Below are positions 1-12,585 of a stretch of DNA of 64,000 nt, piece after piece. The position numbers and the translations under genes are program-made. Location of the stretch: positions 25,485,001 through 25,549,000 of the forward strand of contig NC_133158.1 of assembly GCF_040802235.1 (NCBI RefSeq), given 5' to 3'. Position 1 is the first letter of the stretch. The number at the start of each line of letters is the position of its first letter. The notes beneath the pieces were generated by a model. It searched no databases and was not told the origin of the DNA. It saw nothing but the letters and a program-made list of their open reading frames with translations. This DNA comes from Manis javanica (Eukaryota > Chordata > Mammalia > Pholidota > Manidae).

Positions 1-1949
1 ATTTTTATTGCTCTCCTAAAGGCTCAATCTGTAATCATGTACTACACTTCTCTACACTGAGAACAAAATGAATTAGATGACTGCCTCTCTCTTTAAAGTT
101 GCATACTGTGCCTTTTTAGGAGCTCAGACTGTGGATGCCTTTCCCTTGAGAATCCTGAGAACCTCAGAGAAATCACTAAGGAGACAAGGCCTGCAGATCT
201 GCTTCAAGTATGTTCCTTTTAGTTTAAGTCTGTTCAGGAAAAATGGTTCCACATTCAACTTTTGAAGACAACAACAAAGTCTGTATAAACCTTGTGGAAA
301 AGGAATTTCCACATGTCTAATCACACTAAAAGATACAATAGCACTTTCCCATTCTTCTATTCTTGCCAAAACAAAAGTACACATTCAACTGGCTCTGTCT
401 GGCTGTATACAGAATGAACTGAGGAGTCAATGTTAGCCCTATTTCCAAATACCTTCTTCTCCTACCCATCTGAAAATTTAACATTAAATATTTGTTCTGT
501 CTTGGTTAAAGCTTTGCCTTTGTAGAAACTTCTTGTCAAAAATCAAGTAGAAGTAAAAGATTAACAAATTAAAACATCCTAAAAAGCTAACATCTTTAGG
601 GGAATTACTACATCAGCTTATTTTCAAACATGGTAAAAGAGAAAACGGCCAATAGTATTTGTAAGCTTTGGTAAAGAGAGAAAGCATAAGTAAGTTTTGG
701 GTACCACATAAAAAATGCAGAGGTAGATGTTATTCACCACCAGAAAGGGACCCTAGAAAAAATATCAAGGAGGAAGCTAAGAATGGGGAATGCAAAGAGA
801 AGATAGGAAAGTACAAAAAAATAGGCTTGCCTGCTTTTCTATTTTGCACACAGGTTGCCCTGCTATCAATTTCCCATTACCAGCTGACCTGTGAGTGATC
901 CACTTAAATACTTTGACATATCGTTCGCTATAGTGTGGTATTTTCTTGCCACCAAAAAATAAGAAACATTTTTAAGCTGGCTCCTCCAAGGAACTCACAC
1001 TAGTATCAATAATTACTTAAAATTTTGAAGTGGAAGGGAAGACAAATCTATTGGAGAAAAAAGAGATTCCAACACAAAATATAAAGAAGGATGGGGTCAT
1101 TTGTTATTTTAGGTTATCCATGCCATGGTGCTTTTAAATGAAAAAAGGTAAGAGAAAGGGATTGTTTAATGTATTACTTTTCCTGTAATGGAATAATTAT
1201 CTTAGTAAGAAATGTTAATCAAATGCAAAGATTTAACTGACAACTTTTATATGGGCATATTTTTGATGATGGATTTGCTAAGTTTTCACCTCTCATGAGA
1301 AATACTGTCTTTAAAAATCAGCTGATAGTCCTTCTCTTCTCTAAAGTAAAATGAGGACTACTTCTCTATCTGAGCAGAACCTATCACATTCTTAGAACTT
1401 CATGAGTGAGATTCTCCTGTCCCTAAGCCACCAAGTAAGGGAGCTGCCTTAACTCATTCGCATTTCTTGGGCACAACTGTAAAGTTACACCCATAATCAT
1501 GGCCAAGTCACTATTACCCTTTAAACAACTTGTGCCTTAAAGTAACTAGACCTAACAGCATTTCCTCTTCCAAAATCACCAATGGCAATGAGTATATGTA
1601 ATACATGCATTTATTCATAGAATTGTACCTAAAATGAGTATCTTTACAAAGCACTTTTCAAAGGGCCTACTTAAAATAAGCCAAACACCAAAATATTAAT
1701 GATGGTAACTGGTATATGAAATTACAAGCAGTCTCTCTTCTTTGTGACTACCTAGAGTTTGTGACTGTTTCAAATTGAGAACTCATGACTGTAATAAGGA
1801 AACACATGCGGCTAATGTCAATCTCTGACAATGAAATTTCCCAAACAAAAGTAGTATCTCACCATGAATGCAAATTGTATGCTATTAATACTTATTTTCT
1901 AGTATTTAGTATTTCTTCCATATAATTTATTTCCTTGTGCAGACATATC

Positions 1950-2072
1950 ATAGATTATAAGCACTCTGAGGATACATTCTACATCTTATATATATTTGTA
2001 CCCTCCTGTGGCGCCTCCTAGTGCTTCATATTTGGTAAATTACCAATAGCTGTTAAAGGAATGAATGATATT
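1950..2072 (+). repeat. L2 LINE 3'-end fragment
   Basis: The order of phrases (a stretch like 'ataagcactctgagg', then 'tttgtaccctcctgtggcgcc', then a run ending in 'aatgaatga') matches the usual 3' end of L2 elements. It is heavily diverged and truncated at both sides. Confidence 0.55.
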
Positions 2073-5000
2073 TCTAGAATGGATAAGGTTATACTGCACT
2101 GTTGATATAACAATGAGTTGATACATTCATGTGCTATTCATAGGACTGTCAAAATGCTGAAATACTTCCATACTGACAATACTGTAATAGTAATGCAATA
2201 AGAATGCAGAAAGGTTAATAAAAATATAATTTAAATTCATTAATTCAAGTCAATTGTCAGGATATGTCATGAATATAAATGCTAAATGGGACTCCCATAC
2301 TAATGAGATATATGAAATATTTTCAATATCTCTTCCTCTTTGGCCCAAATCACAGTATACAGTAAGAACATACTGCTTGTTCTTTACAAGACACCTGAAG
2401 AGTATCACCAGTTTACTTTTACTATAAAAGTCCCAAAGTACAGTTATTTCTATTTCTAAGTTGTTTATATTTGTTCCTCAGTTTTATTGTTAGTGTACTA
2501 TAATTCTTGTATAGGTAATAAGTGTACAGTTTTTTGGTATTTATAAATGCAATACTTTATAATAAAATATTTAAAACAAATACTCAGAATAAAAAGACTG
2601 TAAAATTAGAATAGTTTTTTAATGTTCCTTTTGAATATCATAAACATGAATTTCCTGAATCTATAGGAAAAAAAAGTAAAAACTATTAATGAAGAACCAA
2701 GACTAGGAACCTCTTCTACTACTGTACAAAGTAATAACAGTCTAGAATATCTTTTGACATCAAGCAGGAATCAGTGCAAAGTGAAACAATTTTTACTTCT
2801 GGAATGAAAATGATTTACCTGAACAAAACATATGACTGGTGTATTTTCTTAACGAAATATTGAATATGAGTGATACTCAAAAGTGTTTACAATTCATTTT
2901 CATTAAAACAGCAATGATGATCTGTTAAAGCCCATGGTCCCCAAAGTGAAAATGTAGTCAATGAGCAAAATACAAAAGAATAATACAAATAAGTTTCCTA
3001 TAACTAAAACATTTAAAATAATTATAAGTTCAAAAGAAATGCTAAAAAAAAAAGAAATGTTATCAGTGTCAATAAAGCAACTTAAAAATATTAAGATACA
3101 TCTTAACACTATCATCACATTTAATATATGTTTATAATATCATGTTCAATAGATAAAATCATCAAGCATTTTTACACATGAAAATTAACACAGAATTTTA
3201 AAAAAGAACATTGCTATGGGTATATCACCTCAATCCAGATTTAGATTTTCACTTATTGTAAAAATGAATCTATCGCAAATGTTCTCAAAAGCATGGCCCA
3301 AAGCCCCCTGGGGTCTCTGACACCATTACTGGGGTATCTACAAAGTTAAGATCATTTTCATAACAATACTCATGTGTCATTTGACTTTTGTAACTATCAT
3401 TCTCATTTTCATAAACTTTGACCCCCTCCCAGCCTTGTATATTTAAATAAAATAATATGTACATGTGTAATAGAAGCATATCCTTGACAAATATAAAAGA
3501 ATATAAACCAGGATGCTAATAAGCTATCTGATAGGGAATTGGGGAAGTAGAAGGAGAAAGAAAAGGAAAGCTTGCAAAAGCAGAAAAAAAAAATACGTTT
3601 AAGAATAGGTATATGATTACAGGTGTACATTCAGATAAAATAATGGAAAACAATAACAAAAGCTTTTAAGAAGAAAAAGACCACCAAAACCACTTTTTAA
3701 AAATTACTTAAATTACGGGTTGCTGAACTTTTTTGGTTTATGGTGATCTTTAGTGCCTGACCAATTTTTTCATATCCCTAGGCTAGAAGAAATTCACAGG
3801 AGTTCTTTAGGTCCAAACAATTTAATAACTATTTGTGTCCCATCCATTTAGTAGCCATTTGAAAGGAAAATTCACATAAATTGAAAAAATAATCTATGTT
3901 ATTCTTTACATTTTTTGCTTATGGGATACGCAGGCCTACTGGCCACTGCAGAACTTCTCAAACCTTAGATTCAGGTTGGAAACTGTCACTCTCATTTCCT
4001 TTACACACTTTCACTGGTACCTGCTTTGTATCACAGCAAGCATCAAAAACCCAACTTCACAAAGACATGACCTCGTCAAAAGGAATGTAGCATGATCTAA
4101 TGTTGAACCTGTGAACTCTCCCAGAGCTAGTAATTTGCACAGATGTTATCACTGTGCTTCCTCCAAATATTTAAAATATCCTGCAGTACCCCTGTGAGAT
4201 GCCTTCTGTGCCCCAAGACACCTGAGTGCATTTTAGGAAAAATGGACTTAAAGGATAATGTGCTTTACCTTGTCACCTTGGTTAGATCTGCATTAGTCAG
4301 TTGTTTATGGTAGAAAATTCCATTACCTACTAAGCAAACCTTAAAGTAAATTAGCAAATCTTGGAGTATAGGGAAATAGGGTGTTTTTGAAGCCTTTCTG
4401 ATAATTAATGGATTTGGATAATTCATGTTGCTGCTTTGACACACATGCTTCCTTTCCTCCTCATCTTCTTACCTCCTTCTCCTAACTCTACAGTGGCATG
4501 AAAAATTTAAAGATGATTCTGTGTAAAAGCAAAACAATGACCCCTGAGAGTTCAGGCACCTGCTGTCTTCAATAGGTCTATGACCATTTAGACCTATCTC
4601 ACCAGGAAATACCTAGGGAAGGTGAGGAATATATGATAATATAAACCAAGTTCTTAATTGCTTCATTGTTGATGCATCAATACCAGTTCCCTCATCTCAG
4701 CAAATGTATCTGAGCAGTACACAAATAGTTCTGACAAGTGGAAAAACTATTCATGGGCAGATTTCCCTCTTGGCATAGCACAAAAATATCATCAGCTCTA
4801 GGCAGAGAATTATTAAGAGGCAGAAACTGTTTCTTTGCACATCTCTCCACTTAAAACATAAATATTTTCAAGTTTTTAGGCAAATGCTGGAAGGATTCTG
4901 AAAGAATTACTATGATTGGCCTCCATCCCAAAACAATTAGCTACTCCTGTAGGGTTAGCACTTAGTCCCTATAACCTAGCTTAATATTATAATACAATCA

Positions 5001-5864
5001 CCTGGCCCAAAAACTAGACGTGCTGCAGCCCTCTATTTCTAAATAAAATTTAATTTCCACCTACCAAGGAAGATGGTTTGGGAACTTTGCAAACTTCTCT
5101 TTACTTTGTTCCTTTCTTAACTATTGCTTATCTGTGAGATCAAGATAACACTCAGGCCCACAGAGTGTTACTGTTTGTTCTACCAACCCTCATTAATTAT
5201 TGCTATCCAACTTTTTCTGCTACAGCATATAGCATAATTGTCTTCTAGTGGGCTGTAATGACATCACATTCACAGTGTGCGCTATTTTAATCACATCCCA
5301 GTCAAACCAGAACTCAACAGTCTAGTTGGATTGGAGATGGGGAGGAGGCTAATGACAGGAAGCCTGTGAAACAGACTGGGAGTGAAAGAGCAGCTGGAGG
5401 CCAGGATCCCTCATCTGGAGATTAGTGCAGATTAGCAGATCTTCCCCTTTTAGCACTTATAAAGCAGCTTCCAGTTCCTGAAACAAGCCCCACATCGCCT
5501 GCCTACTTAAATCTACAGGCCTGTCCTATGAGACTGAGGAAATGCTCTGTGAGAGTAAGTTCCACACTGCACCACTCCAGTGTATCCTGATCGCTCACAG
5601 ATGGTGTGTTTGGGGCGTGTTCTCACATTACTGTTCCAACACTGAAATTTGAAATACAACTGGAAGGAACCTAAGAGACAGGGATTAAGCCCTTTCCTCC
5701 AAGCAAGTATATATCTTAATTAGACCTCTTCTATTGAAGATTTCCTGGGAGCCCCACCTCCCACATTCACCCTCTCTCCATCACTCATTCCAGTACTTCT
5801 TTGTAGACTGGATCCACCACCTCTTAATTTAAATTTATTTTCTTTGTTTATCAACCATATGGAC

Positions 5865-5985
5865 TCAAGTGTCTGGCTGCAAAGTTTCTAGCTGGAGCAT
5901 ACTGTGAACTAAATGACCATTTACAATAGCACCTAGCACAATGGCCAACACACAGCAGGTGCTCAATAAATGAGCTGAATAACTA
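5865..5985 (+). repeat. L2 or MIR 3'-end fragment
   Basis: Contains 'cacctagcacaatggcc' followed by 'gcaggtgctcaataaatgag', the shared tail wording of L2 and MIR elements. The two families share this 3' end, so the assignment between them is open. Confidence 0.55.
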
Positions 5986-6639
5986 AAGGAGCAAATGCTA
6001 ACAATTAATATCTTATTATAAATGACTTCAGTTCAAATAAATTGTGGTATCAATAAAAAGAAAAACCCATTTTAAAACTTGTACAGTAATTGGTTAAGTT
6101 GCATTTCTGCAACTATTGGCAGATTTAGATAAAATGAGATCCAGATATACAGCATAACAGGCAAATCCCATGTACATAATGACTGGCCCAATGTAGCCCT
6201 TCAAATCTGGTGAATGAATTTAAATTATGCTCATTTTTGTTTTTTAATCACACTGGAACTTAGACATGCCAAATTCTTAGCTCTCAGACAAACAAAACAT
6301 GTTCTCAAGTTTAGTACCTTTGGACAGTATTTATTATCTTTGTCAAATTTACTCAGTTATCTTAGAATTCAATACTTGCTCAACATAGACCTCACACATC
6401 AAATTCTCTTATAAATATGAATAAGAGAGCATTTCCCTGAAATCCCTCATCTGAATTCCTACAAGCATTTTCAAACTCTTTATTGTCAATAGAGAAAAAC
6501 TTATTGTCCAGCTTATATGAAACGGGTATTTTATCAGTTTAAACAGAGAAAAGGATAGAGTTATCCCACCACCTTGTGGACCATTTATGTATTGCTGCTT
6601 CAGAGGCAAAAGCACATTTTAAGAATGAAAGAACACTGA

Positions 6640-6890
6640 ATCACGGCTGTTGATGCTCTTCCCATCCCCTCCAGCAGTTTTGCCCTAATTCCACATCTTC
6701 AAATCCTACGCATTCCTCAAAACACAGTTTAAATGTCCCCATCATACAGACTTCTCTAACTGCAAATTAAAATTACAAGAAAATGGCCAAGTGAAAATGT
6801 ATCTGCTCTAAACTTCCATGTCACCTTATTTGGTTCCTCTTATTTTGTACTTGGTATTATATATTCTTATATAATAAGTATTTTGAAGAC
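6640..6890 (+). repeat. L2 LINE fragment
   Basis: A pyrimidine-rich stretch with 'cattcctcaaaacacag', then 'acagacttctctaactgc', then 'ttggttcctcttattttgtac', in the order seen in the 3' part of L2. Diverged. Confidence 0.45.
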
Positions 6891-7119
6891 ATGAAGACAA
6901 TCACCTTCAGCGGGGTACTGAAGCTGGCTCATACCTGCTTTCACCAATAAGTTAACACCCAGAAATTTTGCAAGCCAAGTTGTTAAACTGTTCGTAGCTT
7001 GGTATCAGCCATTGTACGTGTATTTATACAACAGAAATGAGAAAGACTATAAACCAAGACACTTAAGAAATCTTTTTTTATCACCTTTAACTTCTCCACA
7101 TCTCATTTTCTCTATATAC

Positions 7120-7290
7120 AACACATAGTAAGGAAAAGTGGCAATAGCTCCTACCTCACATGATTGTTATATAAACAGAACCCACAAAAAAGGCTTTTTC
7201 TAGGTCTGGCATACAGTATGTGCTCTTTAATAATTATAATTATTTCCCATGCCCTATTACTAATGCCTTGCAATAGTAAATCCTCAATAA
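7120..7290 (+). repeat. MIR SINE fragment
   Basis: 'gcaatagctcctacctcac' followed by a 'ggtctggcatacagtatgtgct' type end resembles the 3' half of MIR. Old and diverged. Confidence 0.45.
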
Positions 7291-7436
7291 ATACTCAACT
7301 GTCAAATGACAAATATCAAGCATTTCAATGGGAAATTTTAAGATATGTTAACATTGATAGTCATCCCAGGTTAACAATAGGAAAAACCACTACAGGGGAT
7401 AAGCTCTTTACTTATAAATAATTCAGACGTTTTCTT

Positions 7437-7470
7437 TCTTTCTATCTTCCTGAGTAGGAAGATAGAAAGA
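7437..7470. repeat. Perfect 15-bp inverted repeat with 4-base loop
   Basis: Bases 7437-7451 are the exact reverse complement of 7456-7470, separated by GAGT. It sits at the edge of a pyrimidine-rich run and next to the GATA-like repeat tract. No function is implied by context. Confidence 0.8.
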
Positions 7471-7479
7471 TGATTCTTC

Positions 7480-7665
7480 TTATCACCGTCTCTCAGATAG
7501 ATAGATTAGATAAGATAGATAATCTACATACAAATAAAGGTATATATAGATCTATATATGTCTATAGAAAGATCTGTATACAGAAACTTATAGAGACAGA
7601 GATCTATATATGGAGATCTGTATACAAAGAACCCTAGATGTAGAAATATAGATATATACCCTTGT
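7480..7665. repeat. Degenerate GATA/TATA-rich microsatellite tract
   Basis: Multiple 'gatagat', 'agatctatatat' and 'tatagag' units repeat imperfectly over about 180 bases. This is a decayed simple repeat with many internal palindromes (AGATCT, TATATA). Confidence 0.6.
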
Positions 7666-8343
7666 CACCTTCTGCATTTCTCTCCCATTTTGATTCACTC
7701 TAAAGTGCTTCCTTTTTCCTTCCTCTTTTAACTTTATTTCATAACAGAAAATAAATAATTTATGCCTCACTTTGTTCCAGAAAAGATTTGTGGTAAATAA
7801 TAGATAACTTGGTTTCATGTTTAGTGAATAAGCATTTTATATTTCTCCTAGGGAAGAAAATGAAGTAGCTTTTTACCACCTCTTTCATTGATCCTATGCT
7901 CCTGTTTGATTGGCCCTTGGCTGAAAATGGGTTCTTTATATTGACCTTTTGGAAAGGACAAAATTAAGTTTCCAAGTACAAAGCTGAAAACTAAATTACC
8001 ATAAATTTCAGACACTTTCCAAAAAGGGGAGCAAGGAATGCCCTTGTCCTTTCAGGTCGACGTTACTTTCATATCTCTTCACCTATTTCACCCCAATCCT
8101 AATATGTTGTTTCTTTAGATATAAGGTTGCTTCCAACAACTAACTATGCTTAAGAGTCTGCCACAGTTTCATTTGCTTGCTAAAAAACAAAACCAAAAAA
8201 TTGAAACAACTAATTAGTTGCAAAAATAGACATAGAATATTATTTACTCCAGATGGTTTGGAATAAAATTCTTGTTGTTCACATGTAAATGTATTCATCC
8301 AAAATAGATTTTTCTTTACTTAGCTATTATTAATTAGCTAAAT

Positions 8344-8379
8344 AGTTTGAAAATATTTGACTAAAAAAACACTGCAGAT
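8344..8379 (+). repeat. 36-bp exact direct repeat, copy 1
   Basis: The 36 bases here recur without mismatch at 9259-9294, 915 bp downstream in the same orientation. The sequences flanking the two copies do not resemble each other. Confidence 0.85.
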
Positions 8380-9258
8380 TTATTTAATGGAGAGAAAAGA
8401 TAAATATAGGCTTGGTAATATTTCTAACATGACCATTTGCCCTAGAATATACAAATTCTGCCCATGATTATTTCTGGTTTAAAAATGCACATAGGTTGAA
8501 ACAAACAGCACATCCACAAGGCATTTGTTAAATGCAAGGCGACTTTCTTTCCTGGAATATCTTACTTTGATGTTGGTCTCCACAGTGCCCTACCCAAAAG
8601 CATGTGGATAACAGTGTGAGACAGGAAGGGGCTTCCTCCACAAAGCAGAAATTAGGTGGCTGAGACAGAAATCAGAATTCCAACAAACATGCAGGCGTCT
8701 GTAAGCTGAGGCAATAATTTGTATTTGATTCACCTCCCAGTCTGTTTCTAAGGATGGTGTCAAACAGGATGATTCTTCTTCCCACCAGCTGCCATCAGCA
8801 AGCTGCCTATACTTTATCCTTTCCTTCCCCTCTGTGTTTGAAAGCCAGACCGAGAGCAGATGGCTGAACTCGGGGCCAGAGCTAAGATAAAGTCGGTTGT
8901 CTCACCTGAAGAGACACTGCCAGACTTCATTAAGACAAAAGTCCCAGCAACAAATACCTTTAAAATCTAGAGTTGGGAAAGCACAATCTGAAGTCCCTGT
9001 TTAATTTATCAAGTAAAAACAACAACAACAAAAAAAAAAAAAAGACACTGTGGGGAAAACTAATTAATTTGCTAAGAGGTTAATAAGACACGTATTTCAT
9101 CTTCAGTGAGAAGTGGCTTCCTGTATCATCAACCCTGTAGTTTCCAGGCTCTGTAAAAAAGCAAATGACACTCCATGTTCTTCAAAGCTAAACTCACAGT
9201 TGAATTTCAGAACATGAAATTTAATCTTCCAGAGCTGAAACTTTACTAAAGTAAAAAG

Positions 9259-9294
9259 AGTTTGAAAATATTTGACTAAAAAAACACTGCAGAT
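9259..9294 (+). repeat. 36-bp exact direct repeat, copy 2
   Basis: Identical to 8344-8379. Its right end directly adjoins the inverted 5' piece of a small L1 fragment (about 9292 onward), suggesting a templated insertion at that junction. Confidence 0.85.
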
Positions 9295-9440
9295 CATGTG
9301 ATATTTGTCTTTCTCTGCCTGGCTTATTTCACATGCTTTCACTTATAAGTGGGATCTAATAACAACAGAAAAATGAAAAAAACAGCAATAGACTCATAGA
9401 CACTGAGAAATGACTGGTGGTTACCACAGCATAGGAGCTG
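9292..9440 (+). repeat. Short L1 3' fragment with 5' inversion
   Basis: Bases about 9292-9333 read as the antisense of the L1 segment coding 'gtgaaataagccaggcag...'. From about 9334 the sequence switches to the sense of the adjoining L1 segment ('ctttcacttataagtggga'), then to the L1 3' region. A 5'-inverted head joined to a sense tail is the usual product of twin priming. Old copy. Confidence 0.5.
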
Positions 9441-10157
9441 AGATAGGTAGGTGAAATAGAAAAAGAAAAAAAACACTGAAAATTAGAATTCCAAGGGAAC
9501 AACTAAATGAAAAATGAGACTGTCCAACTGAGGGGATTAAAGATAGAATCAGGATTAGAGAAGGGAATTCAGGACTGCAAGATATGACCAATCATTCATT
9601 AACCACAAAGTATCATAATATATAACTGCAAGTGGGAGAAGAGGATTACAATAACAGAAAAATCCCTCCTACTATTGCAAAGAAAGCTTGATCTCTCGTA
9701 AAAATAACCTTCTGGCCTTCCATTCTGAAACTGAAATATTCTTGAGTTCAAAGAGCCACCTACTTTGTGTCTCCTCAACAGCACAGGAATAGAGTAATTT
9801 TTTGCCTCCATTTACTTATTAAAAATGCCTGAAAGAGTAGAACTAGAAATTGCTCCTACAGCCATTCATAAACTGGTGTATTCTCTGCATTTTTATTACT
9901 ACCAAGAGAGGGAAAAAATATTTGCAATAGATTCCTATTATTTAGCCCCATCTCTCAGGTAATGCAAAATTGGTAAGGTTATAATAATAATTGACCATCA
10001 CAAGGCAGGAACCTCAGTAGCCTAATAGAATGTTATCAGTCGTCAGACTGCAGGAGTAGTATACCCAGCTGTAAGACTAAGATTTCTTTTGAGACACACT
10101 AATTAACCTGATTGTTTTTTAAAGCCCAAAGGCACAGCCCTTAAAAAAAAAAAACCA

Positions 10158-11409
10158 GGGAGGGGCACAGCCAAAATGGCAGTATGAGTAGTTCGGTGGA
10201 AATCTCCTCCCCAAAACATATACATTTATGAAAATACAATAAATACAACTATTCCTAAAAGAGACACCAGTGGATACAGTACAACAGCCAGGATACATCT
10301 ACATCTGTGAGAACTCAACATCACATGAAGGGGGTAAGATACAAGCTGCGGCCAGGCGGGACCCGAACGCTCCCCCACCCCAAAACCTGGCAGGAAGAAA
10401 GGAGTCAGAACAGGGAGGGAGTGAAAGCCCAGGACTGCTAAACAACCAGCTCTAGAAATCCACACCCAGAGCACAGACACAAGGTGCACAGGGTGCTGAA
10501 TATTAGAGAAACAGAAAAGCAAAACCTGTGGGCAGGTCTCTGCAACCGGCACCCCTGAGACAAAAGAAAAGTGAGTGCTTTTTGCAAGTCTTAAAGAGAC
10601 AGGGACCGCACAGCTGGATGAAGTCGACCTGGGATACTTAGCCAGCAGCCGGAAATCCCGCGGAACTTTAGGCATCCTAACCCCCTGGACGGCAGTGGAG
10701 CTCTGAAGCCCCTCACGGCACTAAGCAGCCTGCCAGTCATTCCACCAACTGGCGCAGACCCCAACACACCGGCCCAGTAATGGGAGAATGGCAGCACGTG
10801 CCGGGGGCAGCAGCACCAGAGGAGACCAGGAGTGGCCCACATGCACCAGCGGCACCAGAGGGGACTGGGAGCAGACCGTGTGAGCCCACCACAGTGGCGA
10901 CCAAGCAGCCCGGGAGCAGCCCGCATGCACTGGAGGCAATGGCACCAGTGGGGACCAGGAGAGGTCCGCGCGAGCCCGTGGCAGTGGCGACCGAAGGGCC
11001 TGGGAGCGGCCCACGTGTGCCAGCGGTGCCAGAGAGGCACGGGAGAGGCCCGCGCACACCTGCAGTGGTACCAGAGGGAGCAGCCACGCTCCCAGCAGCT
11101 GACCGGAATCCGAGCCCAACACACAGTGGCCCGGGCCAGACCTAAAGACTGCTGCTGGCACACAGCTGCCCAGCAGGGGCGCTATCATGAAGAAGCGCAC
11201 CTGGCATGCCTGCCACCCTCCGCAGGACTCTGCACTGCTCTGACGGAGACCCTGCCCACAGCAACTTAGGGGATTAACCCTGTGGCTGTTCCAGGAGTGC
11301 GGGTAACCAAAACAGGCAGCGGAGAAAGGCAAGGCATCTAGCAAGCAGGAAAGGACTTTCTTCTCCCAGCTAACACACCCGCAACCTGCCTACAGCCACC
11401 GCTATCACC
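10158..11409 (+). promoter_or_regulatory. L1 5' UTR / internal promoter region
   Basis: Begins at the TSD boundary with 'gggaggggcacagccaaa' and runs to the ORF1 start at 11410. GC content rises sharply from about 10600 and includes CpGs, unlike the AT-rich surroundings. The L1 promoter normally lies here. Open frames of 100-200 codons on both strands are a by-product of the GC-rich repeats. Confidence 0.75.
10805..11095 (+). repeat. Imperfect tandem repeat, about 43-bp units, in L1 5' UTR
   Basis: Six to seven diverged units follow a pattern of 'gg(c/t)accag(a/t)gggac(c/t)gggag' then 'gcccgc/gtg' then 'ccagcgg' or 'cagtggcgacc'. Similar units start near 10808, 10850, 10893, 10936, 10980, 11020 and 11061. 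Units alternate between two related types, so an approx. 86-88-bp dimer period is also visible. It resembles the monomer arrays that act as promoters in some L1 families. Confidence 0.6.
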
Positions 11410-12420
11410 ATGAAAAGGCAGAAAAATTTAGTCCAGTCCAAAATAGTCCAGACAACCCCTGAGAGAGTATCTGCACAGACAGACCTAACCAGTCTCCCTG
11501 AAAAAGAATTCATAATAAAAATCATAAACATGCTGATGGAGCTGCAGAGAAATATACAAGAGCTAAGGGATGATGTCCGGAGGAAGATTACAGAAATGAA
11601 ACAGAGTTCCACACTGTGTAGTTCCAACCACAAAGGTATAAAACTAGAAATAAATTGTACAAAGAAAGCGAAAAGGCTCACAAACACATGGAGGTTTAAC
11701 AACATGCTCTTAAATAATCAATGGATCAATGACCAAATTAAAATGGAAGATACAGAAATGAAATCTGGAAGGATTTATAAGCAGAATGGATAAGATGCAA
11801 GAGGCCATTGATGGAATAGAAACCAGAGAACAGGAACGCATAGAAGCTGACGCAGAGAAAGATAAAAGGATCTCCAGGAATTAAACAATATTAACAGAAT
11901 TGTGTGACCAATCCAAAAGGAACAATATCCGCATTATAGGGGTACCAGAAGAAAAAGAGAGAGAAAAAAGGGATAGAAAGCATCTTTGAAGAAATAATTG
12001 CAGAGAACTTCCCCAAACTGGGGGAGGAAATAGTTGCTCAGACTACAGAAGCACACAGAACTCCCAACAGAAGGGACCCAAAGAGGACAACACCAAGACA
12101 CATCATAATTAAAATGGCAAAGATCAAGGACAAGAACAGAGTATTAAAGGCAGCCAGAGAGAGAAAAAAAGGTCACCTACAAAGGAAAACCCATCAGGCT
12201 ATCATCAGACTTCTCAACAGAAACCCTACAGGCCAGAAGAGAATGCATGATATACTTAATGCAATGAAACAGAGGGCTTTGAACCAAGGATACTGTATCC
12301 AACACGATTACCATTTAAATATGAAGGAGGTATTAAACAATTCCCAGACAAGCAAAAGTTGAGGGAATTTGCCTCCACAAACCACGTCTACAGGGTATTT
12401 TAGATGGACTTCTCTAGATG
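11410..12420 (+). pseudogene. L1 ORF1 (RNA-binding protein) remnant with internal ORF2-derived segment
   Basis: The start at 11410 (ATG AAA AGG CAG) opens a frame that reads as ORF1 through the 'RRKITEMK' helix region. It then enters a foreign stretch, 11602-11750, that reads as ORF2 ('NHKGIKLEINCTKK'), and returns to ORF1 at a second 'TEMK'. A small deletion just after 11763 shifts the frame and the reading stops at 11791-11793. Downstream ORF1 sequence can be followed in other frames to the C-terminal 'PDKQKLREFAS'-type region at about 12345-12400. ORF1p normally forms trimers and binds L1 RNA; this copy cannot encode a full one. Confidence 0.85.
11582..11763 (+). repeat. ORF2-derived insertion inside L1 ORF1, flanked by about 20-bp direct repeats
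   Basis: Bases about 11622-11746 match 13288-13413 of the same L1's ORF2 with only a few differences, in the same orientation. The inserted block (11602-11750) lies between near-identical direct repeats: 11582-11601 and 11745-11763, which differ by one T. The length added (162 bases) keeps the ORF1 frame, and the insert also reads in its native ORF2 frame. No poly(A) tail is present at its end. Confidence 0.85.
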
Positions 12421-12585
12421 GGAGCACTCCTAAAAAGAGCACAGAACAAAACACCCAACATATGAAGAATGGAGGAGTAGGAATAAGAAGGGAGAAAAAT
12501 AAAGAATCATCAGACTGTGTTTATAATAGCTCAAAAAGCAAGTTAAGTTAGATAGTAAGGTAGTAAAGAAGCTAACCTTTAACCT

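Larger units (their letters stand above)
1..10157. other. Gene-free intergenic region upstream of SETMAR
   Basis: AT-rich, with no conserved coding exon, CpG island or splice-flanked ORF that I can recognise. All open frames are short (under about 90 codons) and start or stop without context. The only structure I can name is decayed repeats, a microsatellite and a hairpin, listed separately. Stretches 1-1940, 2080-5860 and 7670-9250 hold nothing I can classify, apart from possible very old DNA-transposon-like wording near 3270-3500 and 3717-4240. Confidence 0.6.

Noticed and set aside
10226-11344. Minus-strand ORFs of 149, 190 and 207 codons and plus-strand ORFs of 121-145 codons
   Set aside because: They overlap each other in several frames inside the GC-rich tandem-repeat 5' UTR of the L1. 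High GC removes stop codons, and no domain or conserved text is seen.
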